This document shows positions 35,616 to 44,927 of a stretch of DNA of 64,000 nt, piece by piece. A program made the translations under genes and the position numbers. Positions within the stretch are counted from its first letter, which is position 1; each line of letters starts with the position of its first letter. Location: assembly GCF_002835935.1 (NCBI RefSeq), contig NZ_PJCF01000005.1, positions 434,001-498,000 on the forward strand, read 5' to 3'. The DNA comes from Paraglaciecola sp. MB-3u-78 (lineage in GTDB: Bacteria > Pseudomonadota > Gammaproteobacteria > Enterobacterales > Alteromonadaceae). The notes under the pieces were generated by a model. That model saw only the letters and a program-made list of their open reading frames with translations. It was not told where the DNA came from and did not search any database.

Positions 35616-35722
35616 TATTACGCCCGCATAAACTGCGTAGGGAGTTTGACGCTTTTTTGCGCCTTTGATTTTTGCAAAAAAGCGGCTGATTTGCGGGGGC
35701 AAATTTTATGCGCTTGTCAGGC
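35616..35722 (-). repeat. attC-like structure downstream of the homocysteine methyltransferase gene
   Basis: Read in the orientation of the neighbouring gene, it begins GCCTGACAAGCGC (integron R'' consensus GCCTAAC with one change) and ends GCGGGCGTAA (compare GGGCGTTA in Vibrio-type repeats). The outer arms CGCATAAA (35625-35632) and TTTATGCG (35705-35712) pair perfectly. Inner 11-bp arms CGCTTTTTTGC (35650-35660) and complement (35674-35684) form a terminal hairpin. Length about 107 bases and position directly behind a gene's stop fit an attC site. The 3' R' box has two mismatches, so a degenerate or non-integron structure remains possible. Confidence 0.45.
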
Positions 35723-35751
35723 GACACAACTAAACCTCGATTTTGGGTGAG

Positions 35752-36702
35752 CTATTTACTCCCGATAGCTAGAATATTTTTTGCGATTTGGTCCAGATGA
35801 GTATCCCAAGTTCCGCAACATCCTCCCCATATATCCATATGAGGATAACGTCGGGCCAGGTCCCCGCATTGCGCGCCAAGCTCCACAGGATCGCCATCTT
35901 CGAGGTGCCCAATTTGGCACAGTTCAATCTTTTCCATTTTTGAAGCATTCGGCCTGACTCCCCTAACTCTATTTATCCAATCACCTGATTCGATAGCTGG
36001 TTCATACTCCAGGGGGTGAGAACAGTTTATCAAATAGAACTCTGGTGCTAGATCCGTCTCGGCATCAATCGTAGTAATTGCTTCAGCAAGACTCGGTCCC
36101 GAGTTAAGTTTTGAGGTGCTATCAAGGGAAAGAGATATAGCAAGCGGCACACCGATTTTTTTTGCTGCTCTGGCTACGCCAATGGACTCCGAAACATTGT
36201 TAAAGGTTATTGCTAACGCCAAATCAACATTAGCTTCTTTCAATGTCGTGAGTTGGATGGAGTGATAATCCTCGGCTTCATTTTCTGAGATGCTAATATT
36301 CCTTTCATAGGTATCGCCGCGCGGACCGATAAGGCCCTGAATTAAAATCTCCGGTATATCTGAAGCGTACTCACTCGCGACCTCTCTTAGGAAATCTATC
36401 GACTTGTGATTTGCTTCTGCCAAGCCTTGCGGTGAGTAACCCAGTAGCTTACCCCAATCGGGGCTCGCCCGATAATCTAGCCCCCCGATGAGTGCGCACA
36501 TTCCGTGCTTTGCGACTACATCGAGATACTTACGATACATCCCCTGCATCTGCGATACAGCTTCTGGGTTATCGAGCAAAGGGAACATCGCAAATTCGGG
36601 TAACTCAAACCCGTATTTGTACGAAATCTCGGTTTCAGTTCCACCCTCTGAAAGATAAATACGTCCATCTTTTTGGGGTGGAAAAAATTTTTTATTGTCC
36701 AT
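35752..36702 (-). CDS. Homocysteine S-methyltransferase family protein
   Basis: 316 residues. The zinc-binding cysteines of the family are visible: LINCSHPLEYEPA (about residue 222) and GGCCGTWDTH (about residue 293). The N-terminus has LSEGGTETEISYKYGFELP, the substrate-side block. The enzyme would methylate homocysteine to methionine using S-methylmethionine, a betaine or a similar donor. B12 is not needed by this family. It stands alone on the minus strand, with an attC-like structure directly after its stop and a 23-base palindromic stretch (TATAGG/CCTATA) in its promoter region. Confidence 0.88.
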   Translation of the reverse strand: MDNKKFFPPQKDGRIYLSEGGTETEISYKYGFELPEFAMFPLLDNPEAVSQMQGMYRKYLDVVAKHGMCALIGGLDYRASPDWGKLLGYSPQGLAEANHKSIDFLREVASEYASDIPEILIQGLIGPRGDTYERNISISENEAEDYHSIQLTTLKEANVDLALAITFNNVSESIGVARAAKKIGVPLAISLSLDSTSKLNSGPSLAEAITTIDAETDLAPEFYLINCSHPLEYEPAIESGDWINRVRGVRPNASKMEKIELCQIGHLEDGDPVELGAQCGDLARRYPHMDIWGGCCGTWDTHLDQIAKNILAIGSK

Positions 36703-37003
36703 ATTTGCATCTCCGATTATAGGTTGTATTTTCGCCTATAAGATGATTAAGGTAATTTCGACCGAAACAAGCTCGACCAAGTACCTTATGGAATCAAGAT
36801 CAAACGATGACGTTTCAAAATAGGTATGAGTCTAGTGGTTTGCTCATTTTGGTCTTGTTGGCATTGGTTATGCTGTATTTAAATAAGCCAAAAGCATCTT
36901 AGTTAACTCCCTCACAGGAATTGTCAATGCAGATGGCTGGGTCTTTGACTATTTTCGTAAATATATTTATGTATTCGTTATTTACATAACTTTCTTCACG
37001 GTT

Positions 37004-38059
37004 TTACTTTTTAACTTCTAAAATTAAATTAAACGGCGTCTCAGCTGCTTTTTCACAATAACTAAATCCACCTGATTTGATGGTTTCTTTTAAGCGCAGC
37101 AAACCGGCTTGTGCGCCTAATGCCAAACCAACTTCTTGGTTCATTGAACAAGGCAGGCATAGTTGTGTGGAGAAAGCGTAAAAGGCTCTGCCTACTGGGT
37201 TGAGGTTGTCTTTGATGGAATCATTGGCAAAAGGCTCAACAATCATACAAGAACCATCTGGTTTCAATGCTTGTTTGGCATGTTCGCAAGCGCCAACAGG
37301 ATCACCCATATCGTGCAGGCAATCAAAGAATGTCATGAAATCAAAACCTTTGTCGTCGTAACTTTTTGCAGTGGCTACTTTAAATTCTATATTGCTTATA
37401 CCGGCCTCTTGCGCGCGAACTATAGCTTTATCTATTGATTCTTGATGGAAATCTATTCCTATAAAATGTGAGTTTGGAAAAGCTTTGGCCATAATGATGG
37501 TTGAAGCTGCATGACCACATCCAATATCGGCTACTTTGGCACCCTTGCTTAATTTTTCAGTCACGCCATCGAGTGCGGGGATCCAACTACTGATCAAGTT
37601 ACCTGAATATGATGGGCTGAAGAATTTTTCAGTGCCACAAAACAAGCATGTGTGGTGCTCACCCCATGAAATGCCTTCCCCTGTTTTAAATGCGTCTAGC
37701 ATTTTGGGTTCATCATGATACAAAGAAGTGATGGCATAAAATGCACCAGTCATGAAAACCGGGCTAGAGGAATCACCAAAAACAGCTGTTTGTTCTGGTG
37801 TCATAAAAAATTTATGCTCATCTGCGTCATACTCGATATAGCCAGAGGCAGCTTGTGCAGCTAACCACTCTTGTACATACCTTAAAGCAGTGTGAGTTTT
37901 TTCAGCCAATTCACTGGCCCCTATAGAGCCCGACTCGGCCAAGGTTTTATAAAGTCCAAGCTTATCGCCAATGGTGACCAATGGTCCATTGGCCGCTGCA
38001 CCCATCTCTACTACTACTTGACCCAGTAATGCATTCAATTTGTTTTCATCTATGCTCAT
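37004..38059 (-). CDS. Class I SAM-dependent methyltransferase with winged-helix N-domain
   Basis: About 351 residues. I prefer the second ATG (38059), since GGAG lies six bases upstream of it; the first ATG is 12 bases earlier. The N-terminal winged-helix/dimerisation domain (KLGLYKTLAESGSIGASELA) resembles Rv2258c-type methyltransferases. The SAM site is VADIGCGHAASTIIMAKAFP (about residue 180), followed by acidic loop GIDFHQESIDKA and motif IV DFMTFFDCLHDMGDP. A CXXC (HTCLFCGTEKFF) in the middle is unusual. The substrate is unknown. The large CadC-type regulator begins upstream on the same strand. Confidence 0.82.
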   Translation of the reverse strand: MSIDENKLNALLGQVVVEMGAAANGPLVTIGDKLGLYKTLAESGSIGASELAEKTHTALRYVQEWLAAQAASGYIEYDADEHKFFMTPEQTAVFGDSSSPVFMTGAFYAITSLYHDEPKMLDAFKTGEGISWGEHHTCLFCGTEKFFSPSYSGNLISSWIPALDGVTEKLSKGAKVADIGCGHAASTIIMAKAFPNSHFIGIDFHQESIDKAIVRAQEAGISNIEFKVATAKSYDDKGFDFMTFFDCLHDMGDPVGACEHAKQALKPDGSCMIVEPFANDSIKDNLNPVGRAFYAFSTQLCLPCSMNQEVGLALGAQAGLLRLKETIKSGGFSYCEKAAETPFNLILEVKK

Positions 38060-38183
38060 GTTGTTCTCCATTTATAAGATAATAAGCAGAGAAAATACTA
38101 GCGGTGAATGGTTTTTAAGACATGAAGATTAGGTATTGTTTATGTAATGATTTACGTAATGAAAGCATTGTGCTGGCTTAATG

Positions 38184-40076
38184 CTAGAGGAATTTATGTC
38201 TGAAATTATCGTGTCTTTGTTTAGCTTTTTGTAAAATAGAGATATAGCGCGCATCATCATGAAGATAGTTGAAAGATGGGGTATGAGAAATATGAGGGTA
38301 ATTAAAATAGCCTGAATTAACCGCTTGCTCTAACATGTTTAGACATTGTTCTTTTTCTTTTAAAAGGGCATAAAAATTAGCAAAGTAATACATATTTTCA
38401 GCATCAACTACATTGGTATCCACCATTTTAGATAGTGCTATTAATCCTCGCTCTTTGTCACCATCCATAACGGCCAAATAGACTTGTGCGATCAAGCTCC
38501 AAATGCCATTTTCATCTATTTCAATCACTCGATTAAACAGGGTTTGAGCCAGTTCGTTTTTATCTTGTGAAAAAGCAATTATACCACTGTAGCCCGTCCC
38601 ATAATCACCAGGATCTAAGTAAACTTTGGCCAAAGCTTGTTCATACAACCCTGCACTTGCGTATGTAGAGATGATGGATCTGAAACGCGTATTGTTGGGG
38701 CTGATTTCTAGGGCTTTTTCCATCGAGTCAATAGACTCATCGAGCATACCCGCGTAGCGATAAATGTAGCCCAAGGCAAAAAGTGAATTTGCATCGTTAG
38801 GGGCAATTTCTAGCATCTTTCTGGTAATTAATAATGCATCTTCAATTCGATTGGTTTCAACATAAAGAGCAGACAGATTACTCAAGGCATCTAGTTGGTT
38901 TGGATTAAGCTCTAGCGCTTTTTGATAATACCATTGCGCTTTTTTAAGCTCGATTGGAACAATTCGTCCATGCTGTTCTAACAATCGACGGTGAAAACCT
39001 AAGTGGGCATAACTTGGGGCATACAAGGGATCCAGTTCAATAGACTTTTGCAACATTTCAACTGCCAACTTGTGTCCCTCATTTGACTGAGGGTATGAAA
39101 TACCGCGCAAATAATACTCATAGGCCAGAGCACTATTCGGAATATCCCGATTCCGTTGATTAATAAAATTTGGTCGGAATTCTGCTTCTAGACCTTTAGC
39201 GACTTTTTGTGCAACCATGTCCTGTAAATCGAAAGTGTTGGAGTAATCAACTTGCATCGACTCTCGCCAAACCAAATGACTATTGTTTACTTCAATCATT
39301 TCTACACTCAAACGAATAACATCATTTTCTAATAAATAATTGCCGCTAACTACATAATCTACCTTAAGTTCTTGGCCGACGGTAATGGGGTCTATAACTT
39401 TGTCCACATATTTTCTGATTAATCCCACTTGTCGAATAGAAAATTTTTCCAAATAGGTCAATTCTCCGATTATTTGATTGGCCAATGCAAAGCCTAAATA
39501 ATCAGTATCAATATTAGGCTTGGTGTTGGAAAACGGTAACACTGCAATTAGTTTTTGTGCTTTTAATGGCTTGTTTTTATCTTCTGGGTCTGTTGTTGAA
39601 ATACTAACATCAGGTGAAAAAATAGTTTGCTTGACGTAGGGTTGTTCAGATTGGTATTGATACCAAAAGAAAATCAACATGAATACAAAACTGCTGATAA
39701 CGGATACTGAAACGAAAAGCCTACGTTTTGTTGAACTTTTATTTAAATTTGCGTTAAGTGATGGCGCAGCAGACCTTAATTCTGCAACAAATTGGTAACC
39801 TCGAGAATGAATAGTTTTTATGATTTTTTGGCTAGTGCCATCATCGCCTAAAACTTTGCGGGCTGACTTGATACTGTTGTTAATTGAAGTGTCGGACACT
39901 ACACGTCCTTGCCAAACATGCTCTAACAGTTCGTTTCGAGTGACTACCTTGTCTTTATTCTGTATCAAAAAAATGATGATGTTGAATACTTGAGGTTCAA
40001 CTTGAACTTTAATATCCTTAACCGTCAATTTATAATTTTGATCGTCTATTTTTATGTGATTGAACTGGTAAATCAT
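38184..40076 (-). CDS. Membrane-anchored transcriptional regulator, CadC-type with TPR domain
   Basis: 630 residues. Residues 1-100 form an OmpR/CadC winged helix (VTRNELLEHVWQGRVVSDTS, IKSARKVLGDDG, IKTIHSRGYQFV). A single membrane segment lies near residues 118-140 (RRLFVSVSVISSFVFMLIFF). The periplasmic part begins with a TolB-N-like domain (KLIAVLPFSNTKPNIDTDYL) and continues with tetratricopeptide repeats (YYQKALELNPNQLDALSNLS, AYIYRYAG-type units). Such proteins sense periplasmic signals and bind DNA directly. The adjacent methyltransferase, 113 bases downstream, is the obvious candidate target, but this is inference. Confidence 0.87.
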   Translation of the reverse strand: MIYQFNHIKIDDQNYKLTVKDIKVQVEPQVFNIIIFLIQNKDKVVTRNELLEHVWQGRVVSDTSINNSIKSARKVLGDDGTSQKIIKTIHSRGYQFVAELRSAAPSLNANLNKSSTKRRLFVSVSVISSFVFMLIFFWYQYQSEQPYVKQTIFSPDVSISTTDPEDKNKPLKAQKLIAVLPFSNTKPNIDTDYLGFALANQIIGELTYLEKFSIRQVGLIRKYVDKVIDPITVGQELKVDYVVSGNYLLENDVIRLSVEMIEVNNSHLVWRESMQVDYSNTFDLQDMVAQKVAKGLEAEFRPNFINQRNRDIPNSALAYEYYLRGISYPQSNEGHKLAVEMLQKSIELDPLYAPSYAHLGFHRRLLEQHGRIVPIELKKAQWYYQKALELNPNQLDALSNLSALYVETNRIEDALLITRKMLEIAPNDANSLFALGYIYRYAGMLDESIDSMEKALEISPNNTRFRSIISTYASAGLYEQALAKVYLDPGDYGTGYSGIIAFSQDKNELAQTLFNRVIEIDENGIWSLIAQVYLAVMDGDKERGLIALSKMVDTNVVDAENMYYFANFYALLKEKEQCLNMLEQAVNSGYFNYPHISHTPSFNYLHDDARYISILQKAKQRHDNFRHKFL

Positions 40077-40260
40077 AATATAAATTTCTAATGACTGTGT
40101 TGATCATGAGTTTCAATGTTTTGAATAGATGTGAGCATAACACCTTATCTTTTAACCATAAGGGTCTATAGTATTATCGAAATGGATAAAACAACCTAGA
40201 ACTATTCACTTCTCGGTCAGTAACGCCCAGCATAGAGCATAAAAACTGCATTTTTTGAAA

Positions 40261-40304
40261 GCAAGGTAAATACCTTTCGTCCTTGCTGTTTGACTGTAGC
40301 GATA
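40261..40304. repeat. Fossil of an internal IS91 transposase segment
   Basis: 44 bases matching 31890-31933 inside the IS91 transposase gene with two mismatches (GCAAGGTAAA, ACCTTTCGTCCTTGCTGTTTG, CTGTAGCGATA). The match ends abruptly on both sides. A shorter copy is at 59543-59579. Confidence 0.85.
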
Positions 40305-40410
40305 GCATCTTTTCGAATAGTGACAATATGTACCGGGGGAGTTAGATGACTGTGCCCCCGACGCCTTTGTTACAGGCTATTCTTATCTAAATTATCAAGT
40401 TCCTACAATA

Positions 40411-40450
40411 GAAAAAGCCGTCAGGATATCTAATAACCCCGACGGCTTCG
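40411..40450 (-). terminator. Rho-independent terminator of the secreted-protein gene
   Basis: On the minus strand GCCGTC (complement of 40442-40447) pairs with GACGGC (complement of 40418-40423) and is followed by TTTTTC. It lies about 50 bases after the stop of the gene at 40499-40957. Confidence 0.75.
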
Positions 40451-40498
40451 CTTAACTATGAATGAATTAATCGTCAGTAGTGATAACAAATTCGAAGA

Positions 40499-40957
40499 TC
40501 ACTCGTGCCATTGACCAGTGCCCTTTGAGATGCCCCCTTTAGTGTGCCAAGTAATGGAACCGGTCCGACCTTTAAGCTCTCCAGCCTTGCCCTTCAGTCC
40601 GCCTACGCAGCTTGTCTCGGTCTTTTCCTTATTCATGAAATTGCAGCCTGCCGCAACAGTGTATACGGTCGCTTCACGTGTAACGTCACAGGCAACGTGC
40701 ACAGCAAATATATTCGCATTTGGCGGCTGCATCATAGATACGCATTTACTTATACTCTTTAATTTGCTGCCATCAGCGTTGGTCGAGACTCCGCTGCCGG
40801 TGACGTAACTCCCAACATAACTGCCACCGTCTGGTCCGATGCCACCTACCACGACTCGGGTATCATTTTTCGATTCGAAATTAAAGGTTTGTGCATTGGC
40901 AGAACCAAAGCCCAGAGCCAATATGGCTGTGGCGATATACATTGTAGATTTAATCAT
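40499..40957 (-). CDS. Small secreted cysteine-containing protein of unknown function
   Basis: 152 residues with a clear signal peptide (MYIATAILALGFGSANA, cut before QTFNFE). The mature part holds four cysteines (SKCVSM, VACDVT, AGCNFM, TSCVGG), enough for two disulfides, and is rich in glycine (VVVGGIGPDGGSYVGSYV). AGGA lies eight bases before the ATG and a terminator follows, so it is a well-formed gene. I do not recognise the family. It is probably periplasmic or extracellular and transcribed alone. Confidence 0.7.
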   Translation of the reverse strand: MIKSTMYIATAILALGFGSANAQTFNFESKNDTRVVVGGIGPDGGSYVGSYVTGSGVSTNADGSKLKSISKCVSMMQPPNANIFAVHVACDVTREATVYTVAAGCNFMNKEKTETSCVGGLKGKAGELKGRTGSITWHTKGGISKGTGQWHE

Positions 40958-41118
40958 TAAAACATCCTTTTTTAGTTATTAGATTTATACTTCGTTTACA
41001 CAGGCTTGTGTTGTTGGAATACTGAGAAGCTTATTCCTCTCAGTAAGTCTTTTATGCTCCCGCATCCAAGATGTTTTTCCTGTGGCTGATAAATATATTA
41101 TGTAGCATGCAGGTAAAG
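40958..41118. promoter_or_regulatory. Promoter region of the small secreted protein gene
   Basis: Upstream DNA of the leftward gene at 40499-40957. AT-rich with GGATGT near the start codon; no defined promoter boxes can be assigned with confidence. Confidence 0.3.
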
Positions 41119-41244
41119 GAGTGTTGGTAAAATAAAACGCCAATTTCTTAAGATTTAAAATAAACTTTAGCTCATGTCTTCAATTTCACTAGTTTTTTTA
41201 TCAATGAATGAACGATAGTCATACACTTCACGCCTATTAATCTA
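41119..41244. repeat. Copy D of the core repeat with diverged arm, joined to the monooxygenase gene
   Basis: 41119-41146 matches the 27-bp core with a few changes (GTGTTGG for GTATAGG; CGCCAATTT for CGTCATTT). The following 100 bases align with 31069-31187 up to the shared CCA(C)NNAATTCAGAATT block. The minus strand resembles the receptor signal peptide but has stops. It is the dead 5' end of a second TonB receptor. Confidence 0.7.
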
Positions 41245-42138
41245 ATGTTTCCACATAATTCAGAATTTAAAGCAAGCCCTGGTAATTTAAAGGTGATGCA
41301 TCACTTAGTACTTTACTCAGCATCACCGGAGACGGTTGATATGCTCAAGTATTTAGATGGGCTAGATAACAAAGAGGGTTACCAATGCTACGGTGGAGCC
41401 TTGCCAGATATGCTTGGTGACAAAAAAACAAGAGAACAATTTGAACAAAAATACCCCAATGGCGTAAAACAACTACTGGATAACAATTTTTGGCTTGCCC
41501 AATGGGCTCCAGGTACTTTTGGTTATGAATTTCCGAAAAACACCGGAGTACCGATTAAAAAGGGCTCTATCTTGATCGCTCAGATGCATTACTACTCAGG
41601 ATTTGCGCCAGGAGAAAAAGACAGCAATGGTAAAATGGAGTTTAAACTTAGCAAACATGTTGATAAACCTGCTCTGGTAATTCAAGTCACTAATAACGAT
41701 TGGTTTAATAAACCAGAAGAAAACGAAATGACGATTGCCTCTGGCGAAGTCAAAACACTCAGCGTTGGCACATCCTTAGATGAAATAAGTAACTACATTA
41801 CAAAAAACATTAATCTTGATAAATCTAAAATTAAAAATCTCGAGCTTCATTCGGTTAATCTTCATATGCATGCGCATGGAGCGTCAGGTAAAACTTATCT
41901 AAAACCCGATAATAAAGATCCACAACTACTACTTTCCATCCCCAACTGGGATTTAGACTGGCAACGAGATTTTGTATTTACCCAGGCTAAAATATTTCCA
42001 GTGGATACATTAAAACAAAACCAGTTGTTTGTGGAATGTACTTTTAAAAATTACAGTGATAATACAGTTTATGGCGGCGTAGGGTCAGACGACGAAATGT
42101 GCTTTAATTTTTCGTATGTAGCACTCGATTTAGAATAG
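41245..42138 (+). CDS. Copper type II ascorbate-dependent monooxygenase family protein, 5'-truncated
   Basis: 297 residues. The copper-ligand motifs of the PHM/dopamine beta-hydroxylase family are present: the histidine pair in VMHHLVLYSA (about residue 13), histidine in IAQMHYYSG (about residue 117), HXH in LHMHAHGASGKTY (about residue 208) and the methionine in GSDDEMCFNF (about residue 283). Family members normally have a signal peptide and 60 or more residues before the first histidine pair. Here homology begins only ten residues upstream, and an in-frame stop lies about 36 bases before the ATG. No signal peptide remains although copper loading happens in the periplasm, so the gene is probably a 5'-truncated, inactive copy. 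Confidence 0.75.
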   Translation: MFPHNSEFKASPGNLKVMHHLVLYSASPETVDMLKYLDGLDNKEGYQCYGGALPDMLGDKKTREQFEQKYPNGVKQLLDNNFWLAQWAPGTFGYEFPKNTGVPIKKGSILIAQMHYYSGFAPGEKDSNGKMEFKLSKHVDKPALVIQVTNNDWFNKPEENEMTIASGEVKTLSVGTSLDEISNYITKNINLDKSKIKNLELHSVNLHMHAHGASGKTYLKPDNKDPQLLLSIPNWDLDWQRDFVFTQAKIFPVDTLKQNQLFVECTFKNYSDNTVYGGVGSDDEMCFNFSYVALDLE

Positions 42139-42539
42139 CTTGCATGGGGAAAGGGAAAATAGTCAATTTAAGCAATAGTTTTCCCGCCAATCTATGAGAT
42201 TTTCAGAGAAATTATAAATTTGGTAGCGTTTACGTCAGCTAAGTCGCACTTTCTGTCATTACATATAATGTCTCAATTACCAGCAAAGGTTTTTGCGACT
42301 ACCAGTTTGTGTCGAGCCCAGCAAACAAATGATTGTTAACACTAAGGGATTATGTCGAAGTCACTAACGAACTCTCAGGTCTTTTAAATCCGTAGATTTC
42401 AATGGATATAGGGTTTAGGAAAACAATAATGGAATTGAGCAATTAGATTGATGTTGCTTATAATTTGGAATTGAAGTTAGACAAGACCTTGCAAAGCCTA
42501 ATTCAGCAAGGGTTTTCTAATAGACGGGTTAGAGGTTTA
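42139..42539. other. Gene-free region between monooxygenase and E1 genes
   Basis: Convergent intergenic DNA. A GGGAAAA...TTTTCCC hairpin near 42156-42186 may terminate the monooxygenase transcript. I see no coding frame or RNA gene. Confidence 0.45.
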
Positions 42540-44762
42540 TTACTCTCCCACACCTACCATTCGTTTGGCTTGATCAACAATCAACTCGCAAGACGGTAAC
42601 ACTTCATAACTTGCTGCTCCCAAAGGGATAAAACTATCATGGGCAGTAAGCCGTTCAATTTTTCGGTGGGAATAATCAACATCATGTTCAATCAGCAAAG
42701 TGATTAAGGCTTCGCTAATGGATCCCGTTTTGCGACATTCATCCACTATCAGCACATTTTTTATGTCGCCAATAGCCGCAACAATAGCGGTTTCATCTAG
42801 AGGAGCAAGCCAGCGTAAGTCAATCACGGTGCAGTTAATACCTGACTCAGCGAGAACTTTCTCAGCTTGACGACTTAAGTAATAGCCATTGCCATAACTG
42901 ATAATACACACATCTTTACCTTGCCCAAAACACCCTAGTTGCCCTGTTTTAATCGGTTGTGCATCACTGGGTTGGATATAATCAAATGTCCAAAGTGAAT
43001 CGCCTTCTTGATGTAAATCCTTTTTCATATACAGCGCTATAGGCTCTATAAATATAACCACTCTTTGCTCTTCTTGGGCCAACCTGACGGATTCTCTGAG
43101 CATTTCCACCCCATCGGCACCGTTTGAGGGGCAGGCAATGATTAAACCAGGAATATCACGAAATACAGCGAAGGAGTTGTCGTTATGAAAATGCCCACCA
43201 AAACCACGCTGGTACGCTAAACCTGCGATCCTAATGACCATTGGGTTAGTGAATTGCCCATTCGAAAAGAAGGGTAGGGTGGCGGCCTCTCCTCTTATTT
43301 GATCTTCAGCATTGTGCACGTAAGCTAAAAACTGAATTTCTGGCATAGGTAAAAAACCATTGTGAGCTAAGCCTATTGCCATGCCTAAAATCGACTGTTC
43401 ATCGAGTAAGGTATTGATGATCCTTTGCGGGCCAAACTTGTCTGCTAGTTTACTGGTAACGTTATATACACCACCTTTTACACCAATATCCTCACCACAC
43501 ATCACAATATTCTGCTGCTGTGCCATTAAATCGATCATGGTCCAATTCAACAATTTGGCGAGGTGTTGTTTCTTCTTTAGGTTGTGTTTTTCATGACTGA
43601 ATAATTCGCTGCGTTGGGCTTTAGATACGTTACTGAGGTATACCTTATCTAATTTAGGTGGAATGATACTGTGTTTGATTTTTTCAGCACAAGTCAGCTT
43701 GGGCTTAGTGATCACTTGTTTGCTAATGTCTGCCACAGACTCTTCTATGGTTTTATATAAATCGATAATTTGCTGCCCATCTAGGCAGTTGTATTTCAAC
43801 AATAAAGCGGCACTAAACAATAAGGGATCATGGGCTTCAGTATCTTCAATATATTCATTACTACGGTAAGTAAATTCAGAATCAGAGCCCGCATGTCCCA
43901 GTAAACGCACGGTTCTCATATGTAAAAACACCGGTTTGCGGAGTTTTCGAGCAATATCTACGGCTTGTTGAGTTTTGTGGTAGGTGTCGAGTAAATCTAA
44001 TCCATCACACTGGATATAATGCAGCCCCGCTCTATGCTCAAAGTTGGCCTGCACCCAACCTTTAGGTGTTGCGGTAGAGATACCAATACCGTTATCTTCA
44101 CATATAAATACTATGGGCATAGGCACAGACTGATACGCTGCCCAAGCCGCAGCATTAATGGCACCTTGTGCTGTGGAGTGATTCGACGAAGCGTCACCAA
44201 AATTGCATACCACTACGCCGTCTTTTTCCAAGACATTATCGACCGCTACCTTGCGGGACAGGCTAATGCTGAAAGCCGTACCTACTGCTTTAGGTAAGTG
44301 TGATGCGATGGTGCTGGTTTGCGGCGGAATAAATAAGCTTTTACTGCCCAACACTTTGTGCCGGCCGCCTGAAATGGGATCATCAGATGATGCAGCAAAA
44401 CTCAGCAACATATCGTACAAAGGTGTTTGTCCGGGCACTTGTTTAGATCTTTGTATTACAAAAGCGCCACTTCTGTAATGTAAAAAGGCCATGTCATTAG
44501 GCCTAAAAGCCAAGGCACAAGCCGCGTTACCCTCATGGCCTGCACTGCCAATAGTATAAAAACTTTGACCTTGTTTTTGCATGATGCGGGACTGAAAATC
44601 CAGATGACGACTCATAACTTGTGATTCGAATAAGTCTATCAATTGTGTATTTGACAAACCCACCTCAGCAGGCGTGAATGCAGAATTGACAACAGGTAAC
44701 GCATCAGATTCTATGGCCTCAATAATCTGTTGTTTAACCTTAATATTACGATCTTGCATCAT
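42540..44762 (-). CDS. 2-oxoacid dehydrogenase E1 component, alpha and beta subunits fused
   Basis: 740 residues. Residues 30-370 are the alpha half with the thiamine diphosphate site GDASSNHSTAQGAINAAAWA continuing to ICEDNGIGIS, and SGGRHKVLG. Residues about 395-740 are the beta half (IVMCGEDIGVKGGVYNVTS, LDEQSILGMAIGLAHNGFLP, IIACPSNGADGVEMLRES). The enzyme decarboxylates 2-oxoacids, most likely branched-chain ones, and passes the acyl group to an E2 lipoyl protein. The usual arrangement is two genes; this family has a natural fusion, seen in Bacteroidetes and some Alteromonadales. No E2 or E3 gene is adjacent. A LysR gene diverges from it and is its likely regulator. Confidence 0.9.
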   Translation of the reverse strand: MMQDRNIKVKQQIIEAIESDALPVVNSAFTPAEVGLSNTQLIDLFESQVMSRHLDFQSRIMQKQGQSFYTIGSAGHEGNAACALAFRPNDMAFLHYRSGAFVIQRSKQVPGQTPLYDMLLSFAASSDDPISGGRHKVLGSKSLFIPPQTSTIASHLPKAVGTAFSISLSRKVAVDNVLEKDGVVVCNFGDASSNHSTAQGAINAAAWAAYQSVPMPIVFICEDNGIGISTATPKGWVQANFEHRAGLHYIQCDGLDLLDTYHKTQQAVDIARKLRKPVFLHMRTVRLLGHAGSDSEFTYRSNEYIEDTEAHDPLLFSAALLLKYNCLDGQQIIDLYKTIEESVADISKQVITKPKLTCAEKIKHSIIPPKLDKVYLSNVSKAQRSELFSHEKHNLKKKQHLAKLLNWTMIDLMAQQQNIVMCGEDIGVKGGVYNVTSKLADKFGPQRIINTLLDEQSILGMAIGLAHNGFLPMPEIQFLAYVHNAEDQIRGEAATLPFFSNGQFTNPMVIRIAGLAYQRGFGGHFHNDNSFAVFRDIPGLIIACPSNGADGVEMLRESVRLAQEEQRVVIFIEPIALYMKKDLHQEGDSLWTFDYIQPSDAQPIKTGQLGCFGQGKDVCIISYGNGYYLSRQAEKVLAESGINCTVIDLRWLAPLDETAIVAAIGDIKNVLIVDECRKTGSISEALITLLIEHDVDYSHRKIERLTAHDSFIPLGAASYEVLPSCELIVDQAKRMVGVGE

Positions 44763-44927
44763 GCTGTTACGCCTTAAATATACTGCTAAAAAAATGCCTG
44801 TAAGCCAGTTTTTGCTCGGCCTAGGATCAGAGTGGTTAAATCATAAGGATTATTTAGCTAAAGGAATAATATTAATAATCTTTATTTGTTATAGTTTTTA
44901 CCTATATCAGATATAAGGGCATCCAAC

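Larger units (their letters stand above)
40077..40498. other. Gene-free region with IS91 fossil and terminator
   Basis: Between the regulator and the secreted-protein gene. It holds the IS91 segment at 40261-40304 and the terminator at 40411-40450; otherwise no gene is seen. Confidence 0.6.
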
